Assembly (NCBI GenBank): GCA_963696585.1 | Contig: CAVOKW010000039.1 | Coordinates: 30,835 to 94,834 of the forward strand | Length of the DNA stretch: 64,000 bases | Source of the DNA: Parvibaculum sp963696585 | GTDB taxonomy: Bacteria > Pseudomonadota > Alphaproteobacteria > Parvibaculales > Parvibaculaceae | Direction of reading: 5' to 3' | Shown: piece by piece, positions 1 to 8,012 of the stretch | Layout of the letters: every line of letters begins with the position of its first letter | Position numbering within the stretch: the stretch's first letter is position 1 | The notes under the pieces: model-generated | Databases searched by the model: none | Told to the model about the DNA's origin: nothing | The model's input: only the letters and a program-made list of their open reading frames with translations | Program-made: the position numbers and the translations under genes

Positions 1-2334
1 GCGAAGATTTCGCGCCAGGCCGAGAATGGATTCCACGATGGATCGCGAATGACGCGTATCAAGACTGCTCACGAATGAGCGGTCGATTTTCAGCACATCC
101 ACATCCAGACGATGCAGATAGGCGAGCGACGAATAGCCGGTGCCAAAATCGTCAATGGCAATGCGCAGTCCGAGCTCGCGAAGTTTCCCGAGCTGTTCGT
201 CCGCTTCGGCAAAATCAGTGATCAGGATGTTTTCCGTGATCTCGATTTCCAGTAGCTGCGGCTCAACATCATGGCGCTTCAATGCCGCACGCAGGCGATC
301 CACAAGATCGCGCTGCCGGAACTGACGCGGCGAAAGATTGACGGCGATGGGTAAGCGACGACCTTCCGCCTTCCACAAAGCCAGCTGCGCACAGGCCTTT
401 TCAACGACAATGTCGCTGATCTCATTGATCAGCGTGCTTTCCTCGGCGATCGGAATGAAACGATCAGGCGGCACCAGACCCAGCTTGGGATGACGCCAGC
501 GCAGCAAGCCTTCAAAACCATCCACGGCGCCGGTCTGGCTATGGATCTTGGGCTGATAGAAAAGCTCCAGTTCGCCATTTTTCACTGCCCCATGCAAGGC
601 AAACTCAAGCTGGATTTTTTCCTGCATGCGCGTTTCAAGCTCGGCATCAAATATCTTGTAGCAGCCGCGACCCGCTGCCTTGGCCTGATACAGCGCCATA
701 TCGGCCTGGCTGAGCAGTCGGGAGCTATCGCAGGTATTGCCCTGATGCAGCGCCACACCGATACTGCAACTGCATTTGACGCTCTTGCCATTGACATCGA
801 TGTTTTCCGCCAATGCCTCAATGCAGGCTTCGCTGAGTTCAGTGGCCAGTTGCAGGGTCACTTCGCCGCGCAACAAAACGGCAAACTCATCGCCACCCTG
901 GCGAACCAGAAGATGCGGCTCCCTGAAAACCTTCCGCAGGCGTTCGGCCACGACACAGAGGATCTTGTCGCCCGTGAAATGTCCCAGCGAGTCATTCACC
1001 GTCTTGAAGCGATCAAGGTCAATCAGCAACACGCCGCAGGTAACATCGACAAGCGTGCGATGTGCTTCCTGGATCTTGAGCGCATCATTGAAAACAGCGC
1101 GATTGCAAAGACCCGTGAGATAATCTGTCGTTGCCTGATGGCGGAGCTTTTCTTCAAGCTGCTTCTGGGCTTCTTCCATCGCTTTGCGACGCGTGATCTC
1201 GGCATTGAGATCCGTGACCGCCAGCGCCAGGTCGCGCGCGCGCAGGTCCAGGTCGCGGGTCATGCTATCGGCCATGAGTTCAGCGCGTTTGCGCGTCGTC
1301 ATCATGGCAAAACTGAGCAGCATCAAGAGTGTTGTAATGGTGAGGCCGCAGATCAGCACAATCGTGGCAGGGCTCTGCACCACATGGGTGGGAAAGAATC
1401 CATGCAGCCCCACAAATTTAAGCCGCCAGACCTGACCATACATGCTGATTTCCTGCATGCCGATCAATGGCGTCGGTTCTTGATCCTGGCTTTTTTCATG
1501 GGCATCTTGCGTTTCAAACAGCCTGACTTCCGTGCCATCTGGTGCCACAGCCGAAATGGTCAGATAAACATCGTTCATTTCCTGATCGAGAATGCCCCGC
1601 AACAGGTCATTCATCCGATAGGCTGCATAAACAAAGCCCTTGGCCTCGCGGCGCCGCGCGTCAATCGTCTTGGGCTGCAAGAGACCCGCCCCGTAAAAAG
1701 GCAGATACATCAGGACGCCAGGCTGCACATCCTTGCCAGTTTCCTGCAACAGGGTCACGCGGCCACTCAGCATGATCTTGCCACTGTCGAGGGCACGGCT
1801 CATGGCGGCGCGTCTGGTTGCCTCAGACCACATGTCATAGCCAAAGGCACGCAAATTGCGTTCATCCATCGGCGAAATATATTTGATGGAGGTGTATTCA
1901 GCTCTCGGCGTCTCTGGCGTAATGCGGAAATCCGGGAAGCCTTCGGCTCTCACATCGCGTTCAAAGGCGTCCCTGTCGGCAGGCGCAATTCGTTGGGCAT
2001 AACCGATTGCCTGAATGCCGGGAAAGCTCTGCGTGATTTGCAGGCTGGATGTGTAAGTGATCCATTCATTGCGGCTGACATCGCCCTTGACCCTGAACAG
2101 GGACAGCGTGCCGCGCAGCACGGATTCATAGGTCCGCATCCGGCGGCTCACGGCTTCGACAACCTGGGTCTGCCGGAACTCGAAGCGCTGAAGAGCGGCG
2201 TCATCCACCGTTTTATGCGCCACGGAATAGGCCAACAGGGTCGCGGCCATCGAGACAAGCGGCAGCATGACCAACTGGACTTTGCCAACTGATTGCCTGC
2301 TGTCTGCTTTTGGGGGATGCCCACCCCTATCCAT
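1..2334 (-). CDS. CHASE-GGDEF-EAL cyclic-di-GMP signalling protein (partial, 3' end beyond window)
   Basis: Membrane-bound sensor predicted to make and/or hydrolyse cyclic-di-GMP. An open minus-strand frame runs from an ATG at 2334 to the window edge (778 codons seen). In order: hydrophobic segment at about residues 21-41, a periplasmic CHASE-like sensor region to about 300, a second membrane segment at about 320-345, a short coiled linker, a diguanylate cyclase domain with an intact GGDEF motif at 480-484, and an EAL-type phosphodiesterase domain. The EAL signature is EGL (608-610), keeping the metal-binding Glu. DDFGTGYSSL (starting at 728) and KIDRSF follow, so catalysis looks possible. 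The allosteric I-site RxxD five residues before GGDEF is replaced by REPH, so product inhibition is probably absent. The C-terminal end of the EAL domain lies outside the window. Domain assignment is confident; the ligand is unknown. Confidence 0.93.
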   Translation of the reverse strand, partial: MDRGGHPPKADSRQSVGKVQLVMLPLVSMAATLLAYSVAHKTVDDAALQRFEFRQTQVVEAVSRRMRTYESVLRGTLSLFRVKGDVSRNEWITYTSSLQITQSFPGIQAIGYAQRIAPADRDAFERDVRAEGFPDFRITPETPRAEYTSIKYISPMDERNLRAFGYDMWSEATRRAAMSRALDSGKIMLSGRVTLLQETGKDVQPGVLMYLPFYGAGLLQPKTIDARRREAKGFVYAAYRMNDLLRGILDQEMNDVYLTISAVAPDGTEVRLFETQDAHEKSQDQEPTPLIGMQEISMYGQVWRLKFVGLHGFFPTHVVQSPATIVLICGLTITTLLMLLSFAMMTTRKRAELMADSMTRDLDLRARDLALAVTDLNAEITRRKAMEEAQKQLEEKLRHQATTDYLTGLCNRAVFNDALKIQEAHRTLVDVTCGVLLIDLDRFKTVNDSLGHFTGDKILCVVAERLRKVFREPHLLVRQGGDEFAVLLRGEVTLQLATELSEACIEALAENIDVNGKSVKCSCSIGVALHQGNTCDSSRLLSQADMALYQAKAAGRGCYKIFDAELETRMQEKIQLEFALHGAVKNGELELFYQPKIHSQTGAVDGFEGLLRWRHPKLGLVPPDRFIPIAEESTLINEISDIVVEKACAQLALWKAEGRRLPIAVNLSPRQFRQRDLVDRLRAALKRHDVEPQLLEIEITENILITDFAEADEQLGKLRELGLRIAIDDFGTGYSSLAYLHRLDVDVLKIDRSFVSSLDTRHSRSIVESILGLARNLR

Positions 2335-2431
2335 AGACCGTTATCCCTGTTCCGAGACCAACGGCCATTAAAGGCTGCAATATCTTAAAAAAACTGCCTA
2401 TCCGGCTGGCTAGGCTTAAGGCGGAGCAGGT

Positions 2432-3355
2432 TTATTCAAACTTTGCCCGCATCAACTGTCCGGATAGGAGATTTGCTATCACTTTGCCATCATGTCCCGG
2501 CACAATGACCAATTCCGGGACAGTTTTTAGCAGGGCGGCCAAGGCCTTCAACTCACCAAATACCTGAAGACGGTCCTCTTTGAGCATGAATTGTGTGACC
2601 AGTCGGGCGCGTTCGCGCTGGGTTTCGATATTGCGGAACTGCCAGGCCACATCCCCCAGAAACAGATATTCCCGCCCATCGGCGCGGCGGACATAGACCA
2701 TCTGACTGCCCGGTGAATGACCGGGCGATTTGATGACCACCACACCGGGGGCGATCGCCGCCATGTCGCCATAGACAAGCGGTGTGAAGCTCTCAAGCAC
2801 GCCGTCTGGAAATTTGACCGGCGCCATGCGTTCGGGATGGGCCTGCTGTTCGGCTGTGATCCTGACGGCCTCATGCAGACTGGCCACATCGCTCTGCGCC
2901 GCCAACCCGCCAATATGGTCCATATGTTCATGCGTCAACAGGATGAAGCTTGCCTTATGCAGGGCCGCGCTCATGCGCTCATAGGCTTCCGGATCGAAGG
3001 CGGTCGTGCCGGCCGCCTCGGCGGCTGCCTTGTCGAGCCCCGTGTCGATGATGCCGGTCACACCATCGGGATAGACAAGCTCATAGGAAAAAACCGGCAT
3101 GGCGACTTGTGCCCAGCCATCGCCTGCGACAATGGCGGTCGCTGGAAATGTAAAGGCGGCAATCTGTTCGGCATGGATGGCGACAGGCTTGTCGCCCGGC
3201 AGGCTGTCGGCGAGCTTGCGGGCGCCCTCAATGTCGAGGGTGAAGGCGGCATCACCCGGCATGTGACTTTCCATCACGAGCCAGTAATAGGCCCCCCCAC
3301 CCAGCACCAGCAATGCAGCGACAATTGCCGCGACCCGGCTTTTCCATTTGGACAT
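2432..3355 (-). CDS. Membrane-anchored or secreted metallo-beta-lactamase-fold hydrolase
   Basis: A 307-residue MBL-fold enzyme. The N-terminus (residues 8-27) is a hydrophobic signal or anchor sequence, placing the enzyme in the periplasm. The zinc-binding signature THEHMDHIGG is present, followed by a later GHSPGS histidine motif, FLGDVAW, and VPGHDG near the C-terminus, so the dinuclear metal site looks complete. Start chosen at the ATG preceded by GGGGAG. It lies on the minus strand downstream of holC with a strong hairpin between them. Family members include lactonases and glyoxalase II-like hydrolases; the substrate cannot be told from sequence. Confidence 0.85.
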   Translation of the reverse strand: MSKWKSRVAAIVAALLVLGGGAYYWLVMESHMPGDAAFTLDIEGARKLADSLPGDKPVAIHAEQIAAFTFPATAIVAGDGWAQVAMPVFSYELVYPDGVTGIIDTGLDKAAAEAAGTTAFDPEAYERMSAALHKASFILLTHEHMDHIGGLAAQSDVASLHEAVRITAEQQAHPERMAPVKFPDGVLESFTPLVYGDMAAIAPGVVVIKSPGHSPGSQMVYVRRADGREYLFLGDVAWQFRNIETQRERARLVTQFMLKEDRLQVFGELKALAALLKTVPELVIVPGHDGKVIANLLSGQLMRAKFE

Positions 3356-3419
3356 TTTTTGCTCCCCGGCTTTTCATTGTGTGAAAAGGATATGGGGGCA
3401 GTTCGTGTCAGGAACAATT

Positions 3420-3471
3420 GGGGATAAGTTTTATTTCAGCCATGCCTTTTTGTTGAAACAAACTTATCCCC
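3420..3471 (-). terminator. Long hairpin downstream of holC
   Basis: Inverted repeat with arms GGGGATAAGTTT (from 3420) and AAACTTATCCCC (to 3471), extended by near-complementary TATTTC/GAAACA, enclosing a loop of about 15 nt. It sits four bases after the holC stop (minus strand) and about 65 bases before the MBL gene start. No clear U-tract follows on the minus strand, so it may be a processing or attenuation hairpin rather than a classical intrinsic terminator. Confidence 0.5.
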
Positions 3472-3474
3472 GGT

Positions 3475-3924
3475 TCAGGCCTTCTTTTCCCAGCCACCGG
3501 TCTCGTTTTGAAGCCAGTATGTCGCCTCATGCCCGGCTGCCTTCATCGCCACCCACTGTGTGCGGGCCTGCGCTACGGCACGAGCATCCTGTCCGTCAAA
3601 CATCAGCACACAGCGTTCATAGGCCGACAGATCGACCGGGGAGGCCCCATCGACGAGAAACAGCACTTTCGCGCCATTCGGGTTTTCATCATCCGTGGTC
3701 AGAAAAATCGGCTGGTCCGCGCCCGGCCCATCGTCGCGCGTTCCATGCGGCAGGAAGCTGTTTTCGCGATAGGTCCATAGCGCGGTGTTGATCGCCTCCA
3801 GCCGTTCAGGCCCGCCTGCCTTGACGATGGCGTTCCAGCCACGCGCCAGGGACCGCTCAAGCAGGTCAGGCAGGACGCGCTCAAGCGGCAGGGTTTGCAA
3901 ATGATAGAACAGGACTTCTGTCAT
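3475..3924 (-). CDS. holC: DNA polymerase III chi subunit
   Basis: Chi subunit of the DNA polymerase III clamp loader, which links the replisome to single-stranded-DNA-binding protein. At 149 residues it has the usual family length. The N-terminal EVLFYHLQ strand, the central FLTTDDENPN and FLVDGA core, and the C-terminal helix with an aromatic YWLQN motif fit HolC. It lies 11 bases downstream of pepA on the same strand; pepA-holC is a frequent pair in Alphaproteobacteria, so the two are probably co-transcribed. Confidence 0.92.
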   Translation of the reverse strand: MTEVLFYHLQTLPLERVLPDLLERSLARGWNAIVKAGGPERLEAINTALWTYRENSFLPHGTRDDGPGADQPIFLTTDDENPNGAKVLFLVDGASPVDLSAYERCVLMFDGQDARAVAQARTQWVAMKAAGHEATYWLQNETGGWEKKA

Positions 3925-3935
3925 GCGGGTCAGGA

Positions 3936-5429
3936 TCAGCCTTCGTAATGATCCGCGACAAGACGATTGAGCAGACGCACGCCCCAGCCCGAGCCCCAGG
4001 AATGGTTGATGGCCGATGTTGGCGAGTTCATCGCCGTACCTGCGATATCAAGATGCGCCCAGGTCGTCTTGTTGACGAAGCGCTCCAGGAATTGCGCCGC
4101 CGTGATCGAGCCGCCATGCTGGCCGCCGGTATTTTTCATGTCGGCGAAACGTGAATTGATGAGCTTGTCATAGGTCGCGCCCATCGGCATGCGCCAGACC
4201 TTCTCGCCTTCCGCTTCGCCGCATTCGGTGAGCTGTTTGGAGAGCTTGTCGTCATTGGAGAAGAGACCGGCATATTCCTTGCCCAGCGCCACCATGATCG
4301 CGCCTGTGAGTGTCGCGAGATCGACCATGAATTGCGGCTTGAAGCGCGACTGTGTGTACCAGAGCGCATCCGCCAGCACGAGGCGGCCTTCGGCATCGGT
4401 ATTGATGACCTCGATTGTCTGGCCCGACATTGATGTCAGGATATCGCCGGGGCGAATGGCTTTGCCGTCGGGCATGTTTTCAACAAGCCCGATCACGCCA
4501 ATGGCGTTCACCTTGGCCTTGCGCGCCGCCAGCACATGCATGAGACCCGTAACGCAGGCCGCGCCGCCCATATCACCTTTCATGTCTTCCATGCCGGCCG
4601 GGGGCTTGAGCGAAATGCCGCCCGTGTCAAAGCAGACGCCCTTGCCGACAAAAGCCACGGGCTTTTCGCCGGGCTTGCCGCCCATCCAGCGCATGACGAC
4701 GAGCTGGCTTTCGCGTTCGCTACCCTGCCCCACACCAAGCAGCGATCCCATGCCGAGCTTGGTCATGGCGGCCTCGTTGAGCACCTCCACCTTCACGCCG
4801 AGTTTGGTCAGCGCCTTGGCGCGACGGGCAAACGCCGCCGGATAGAGGATATTGGCAGGCTCGTTCACGAGATCGCGTGCGAGGATCATGCCATCGGCAA
4901 TCTTGCTGAGGGTGCCCCAGGATTTGCGGGCGGCGGCTGTTGCGCCCGTCATGACGGTCAATGACTTCACCCCGGCAAAGGCCTTTTCCGGGGTTTTTCT
5001 GGTCTTGTATTTTTCAAAACGGTAGCCGCGCAATCGCGCGCCGAGCGCAACGCGGGCGGCGGCTTCACCGGCGTCGATCCTGGCGGAGAAAATGCCCTCA
5101 ACGATGACCGAAGCGGTCGCTTCCTTGGCCTTGTCGAGACGTCCGAGCAATTCGCCCCCTGCATTTTCGAGCGCAGAGGTCTTGAGATCGGCGGTTTTGC
5201 CCATGCCGATGAGAATCACCCGGCTGGCGGCAATGCCGTCCGGACCGACAATTTCGAGCATCGACCCGGCCTTGCCGGTGAAATCAGCCGCCTTCATCGC
5301 CCGCTTGAGCGCACCGCCCGTTGCCTTGTCGAGATCAGCGGCAACGCCCTTCAGGCTCGCGGCTTCGCCCACGAGCAGCGCCAAAGCGCCTGATTTGGCA
5401 AGGGAAATGTCGGAAAGTGAGATATTCAT
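3936..5429 (-). CDS. pepA: Leucyl aminopeptidase (M17 family)
   Basis: Cytosolic M17 aminopeptidase releasing N-terminal residues from peptides; homologues can also bind DNA. At 497 residues it is full length, with a variable N-terminal domain and a C-terminal catalytic domain. The metal- and substrate-binding segments are present: GKGVCFDTGGISLKP (Lys and Asp ligands), the D of DMGGA, and the signature NTDAEGRLVLADAL. Upstream and divergent lies lptF. A start at 5429 is supported by GAAAGG shortly before the ATG. holC follows at once. Confidence 0.97.
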   Translation of the reverse strand: MNISLSDISLAKSGALALLVGEAASLKGVAADLDKATGGALKRAMKAADFTGKAGSMLEIVGPDGIAASRVILIGMGKTADLKTSALENAGGELLGRLDKAKEATASVIVEGIFSARIDAGEAAARVALGARLRGYRFEKYKTRKTPEKAFAGVKSLTVMTGATAAARKSWGTLSKIADGMILARDLVNEPANILYPAAFARRAKALTKLGVKVEVLNEAAMTKLGMGSLLGVGQGSERESQLVVMRWMGGKPGEKPVAFVGKGVCFDTGGISLKPPAGMEDMKGDMGGAACVTGLMHVLAARKAKVNAIGVIGLVENMPDGKAIRPGDILTSMSGQTIEVINTDAEGRLVLADALWYTQSRFKPQFMVDLATLTGAIMVALGKEYAGLFSNDDKLSKQLTECGEAEGEKVWRMPMGATYDKLINSRFADMKNTGGQHGGSITAAQFLERFVNKTTWAHLDIAGTAMNSPTSAINHSWGSGWGVRLLNRLVADHYEG

Positions 5430-5679
5430 GGAGGGGGCCTTTCATGCGCGCGCGGCGGCTTTACGCCTCTTGGTGGCTTTTTTTTCAGGTCAACAGCATC
5501 TGGCGCCGCCATGGAATCGGCGGCTGGTACGGTGCTGCTTTTCCCGTAGGGCAAAATGGGGTAACCATTTCATCTGGTCAGGCGCGTTATCCTAACGAAA
5601 TCATGGACAAGGGAAAGCGATCTTAACCAGTTTCGTCTCTATCTTTCCGTCCATTGCAGCCGTCCGGGAGCCGGGGTCC

Positions 5680-6837
5680 ATGTTGAATGGCCTGAGCCGT
5701 TATATCATTTTGCAGACAGCCGCCGCCTTCGCGGTCACCGCTTTCGTGCTCACGGGTATCATCTGGCTCACGCAGGCCCTGAAGCTGCTCGACCTGCTGA
5801 TTTCGCAAGGTCAATCCATCGGCACCTATTTCGAGCTGACCATGCTCGCCCTGCCCAGCACGCTGGCGATCATCCTGCCGATCTCTCTTTTTTGTGCCGT
5901 GCTTTATGTGCTCAACAAACTTATCTCCGACAGCGAAATCGTCGTCATGTATGCCGCAGGTGTCAGCCTGTGGCGCACGGCGCTTCCCTTCCTTCTGCTG
6001 GCCGGATTCGTGTCCGTTCTGGTGCTCATCTTCAATCTCTATCTGGCGCCGGCCGGATTGCGGGAACTCAAGTCGCGCATGTATGCCATTCGTGGCGATA
6101 TCGCCTCCTCCATGCTCAAGGAAGGCGCCTTCACCAATCCTGCGGAGGGCCTCACTGTCTATGTGCGGGAGCGTTCCTTTGACGGCAGTGTCCACGGCAT
6201 TCTCGTGCAGGATGGACGCAGCCCGGAGATGCCGATCACCTATATGGCGGAGACGGGCAGTCTCGTCACAACACCCGAGGGTCCGCGCCTCGTCATGTTC
6301 AATGGCAATATCCAGCGCGTCTCGCGCAAGGCGGCGGACAAGGCCGGCGCAGTGACACTGCTTTATTTCGACAAATACTCTTATGACCTCGGCCAGTATA
6401 TGGGATCGGGGCCAACTTATGTGAACGAAGCGCGCGAGCGCTATTTCAGCGAACTCGTGTCGCCTGATCCAGGCGACGAATGGGCCCAGCGCAATCAGCG
6501 CGCCATGTTGGCCGATGCGCATGATCGCATCGCCAATGCCCTTTTTCCCCTCGCCTTTGCCTTTGTCGCGCTTGCAGCCTTGCTGCCAGCCCCCTTCAGT
6601 CGTCGCGGTTATGGTATGCGGCTTGCCGTTGCCGGTGCCGTCGCGCTCGGCGTGCGCGTCATCGGCTTTGGCATGGCGGGCCTCTCGGCCACAAGCAGCC
6701 TCTATATCCCGATGATGTATCTGGTGCCGATCGCGGCCTGCCTGATTTCGGCGGGGATGATAAATGGCCTGCGCTTCAGCATGTTCAGCCGGTATTTCGA
6801 GACCCGCCTGGCGCAATTGTCGGGATCCGGTTCATGA
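5680..6837 (+). CDS. lptF: LPS export ABC transporter permease LptF
   Basis: One of the two inner-membrane permeases of the LptB2FGC machine that extracts lipopolysaccharide for transport to the outer membrane. The 385 residues have the YjgP/YjgQ layout: transmembrane helices at about residues 15-35, 55-80 and 98-120, a periplasmic beta-jellyroll domain (about 130-270), then three C-terminal helices. The ATG is preceded by a GGGAG sequence. The stop codon overlaps the lptG start in an ATGA arrangement, indicating translational coupling. Confidence 0.95.
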   Translation: MLNGLSRYIILQTAAAFAVTAFVLTGIIWLTQALKLLDLLISQGQSIGTYFELTMLALPSTLAIILPISLFCAVLYVLNKLISDSEIVVMYAAGVSLWRTALPFLLLAGFVSVLVLIFNLYLAPAGLRELKSRMYAIRGDIASSMLKEGAFTNPAEGLTVYVRERSFDGSVHGILVQDGRSPEMPITYMAETGSLVTTPEGPRLVMFNGNIQRVSRKAADKAGAVTLLYFDKYSYDLGQYMGSGPTYVNEARERYFSELVSPDPGDEWAQRNQRAMLADAHDRIANALFPLAFAFVALAALLPAPFSRRGYGMRLAVAGAVALGVRVIGFGMAGLSATSSLYIPMMYLVPIAACLISAGMINGLRFSMFSRYFETRLAQLSGSGS

Positions 6838-7928
6838 ATCTCTCCTGGACACTCTCCGTTTATTTGTCGCGCCGGTTCTTCACAATCGTTGCGCTCACCT
6901 TCTCGCTGTTTCTGGCACTGATCTTCATGATTGATCTTGTGGAGCTGATGCGGCGCGGCTCCGAACGCGAGACCGTTTCCTTCGGCCTGCTTGCGGGAAT
7001 GGCATTGCTGGACTTGCCGCGCGTCGGGGGCACCACCTTGCCCTTTGCAGTGTTGTTTGGTGGCATGGCGGCATTCATGCGGCTTAATCGCTCTCAGGAG
7101 CTTGTCGTGGTACGCGCTTCTGGCATTTCCATCTGGCAATTTCTGGTGCCCTCCCTTGTTGTGGCTTTCCTGATCGGTGTCTTTGTCGTCACGATCTATA
7201 ATCCCGTGTCGGCGACCTTTGCCGCGCGCTACGAACAGCTTGACTTCAAGTATATCAAGGGGCGATCGAGCCTGCTGGCCTTGTCCAAGAATGGGCTGTG
7301 GCTGCGTCAGGCCGACCCCAATGGCCAGTCAGTGATCCACGCCCTGCGCGTCAATGAGCAGACGCTCAAGCTCGATGATGTGACAATCTTCCTCTACAGC
7401 CTCGACAATGAATATCAGGGCCGCATTGATGCGCGCAGCGCCATGCTGCGGCAGGGCTATTGGGATCTCACAGACGCCTGGACGACTCCGACCGTCGGGC
7501 AACCGGTTTTTCATCAGACCTACAAGCAGGCCACCACCCTGACGCAAAGTCAGGTGGAGGAGAGCTTTGCCAATCCCAACACCATTTCCTTCTGGGATTT
7601 GCCCCATTTCATCCAGACCGCCGAGGCGGCGGGGTTTTCGGCCCGGCGCTACCGCATCCATTTCTATGAAATCCTCGCCACCCCGTTGCTCCTCTGCACC
7701 ATGGTGCTGGTGGCGGCCGTGTTTTCGCTGCGGGTCTCGCGACTGGGGGGGCTCATTCAATTGGTCGTTGGGGGGGTGTTTTCAGGCTTTCTGGTGTTTT
7801 TCCTGGGTGATCTATCTGTCGCCATGGGCATTTCGGGGTTTTTACCCCCCTTTCTTTCTGCCTGGGCGCCGTCAATTGTGGTGATGTTTTTGGGTCTGGC
7901 TGTTCTCTTTCACCTGGAAGACGGTTAA
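6834..7928 (+). CDS. lptG: LPS export ABC transporter permease LptG
   Basis: Partner of LptF in the LPS extraction complex. The 364 residues show the same architecture: three N-terminal helices, a periplasmic jellyroll domain with the conserved FAARYEQLDFKY region that follows the third helix, and three C-terminal helices ending near VVMFLGLAVLF. It starts four bases inside the end of lptF. lptD follows after about 85 bases, so the operon is dedicated to LPS transport. Confidence 0.95.
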   Translation: MNLSWTLSVYLSRRFFTIVALTFSLFLALIFMIDLVELMRRGSERETVSFGLLAGMALLDLPRVGGTTLPFAVLFGGMAAFMRLNRSQELVVVRASGISIWQFLVPSLVVAFLIGVFVVTIYNPVSATFAARYEQLDFKYIKGRSSLLALSKNGLWLRQADPNGQSVIHALRVNEQTLKLDDVTIFLYSLDNEYQGRIDARSAMLRQGYWDLTDAWTTPTVGQPVFHQTYKQATTLTQSQVEESFANPNTISFWDLPHFIQTAEAAGFSARRYRIHFYEILATPLLLCTMVLVAAVFSLRVSRLGGLIQLVVGGVFSGFLVFFLGDLSVAMGISGFLPPFLSAWAPSIVVMFLGLAVLFHLEDG

Positions 7929-8012
7929 ACATCGTGGGGTTGGGGATTCTGGCCCGCCAGCCAGGTGGAGCAGGCGGGTCGGAGCTTGGTCGCGTATTCT
8001 TGGGGGCAAACA

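Noticed and set aside
490..2292. A 600-codon open frame on the plus strand
   Set aside because: It is antisense to the CHASE-GGDEF-EAL gene, whose minus-strand frame shows all expected motifs; the plus-strand product has no recognisable domain.
5623..6816. A 397-codon minus-strand open frame
   Set aside because: Antisense to lptF, with a low-complexity His/Glu/Arg-rich product typical of shadow frames.
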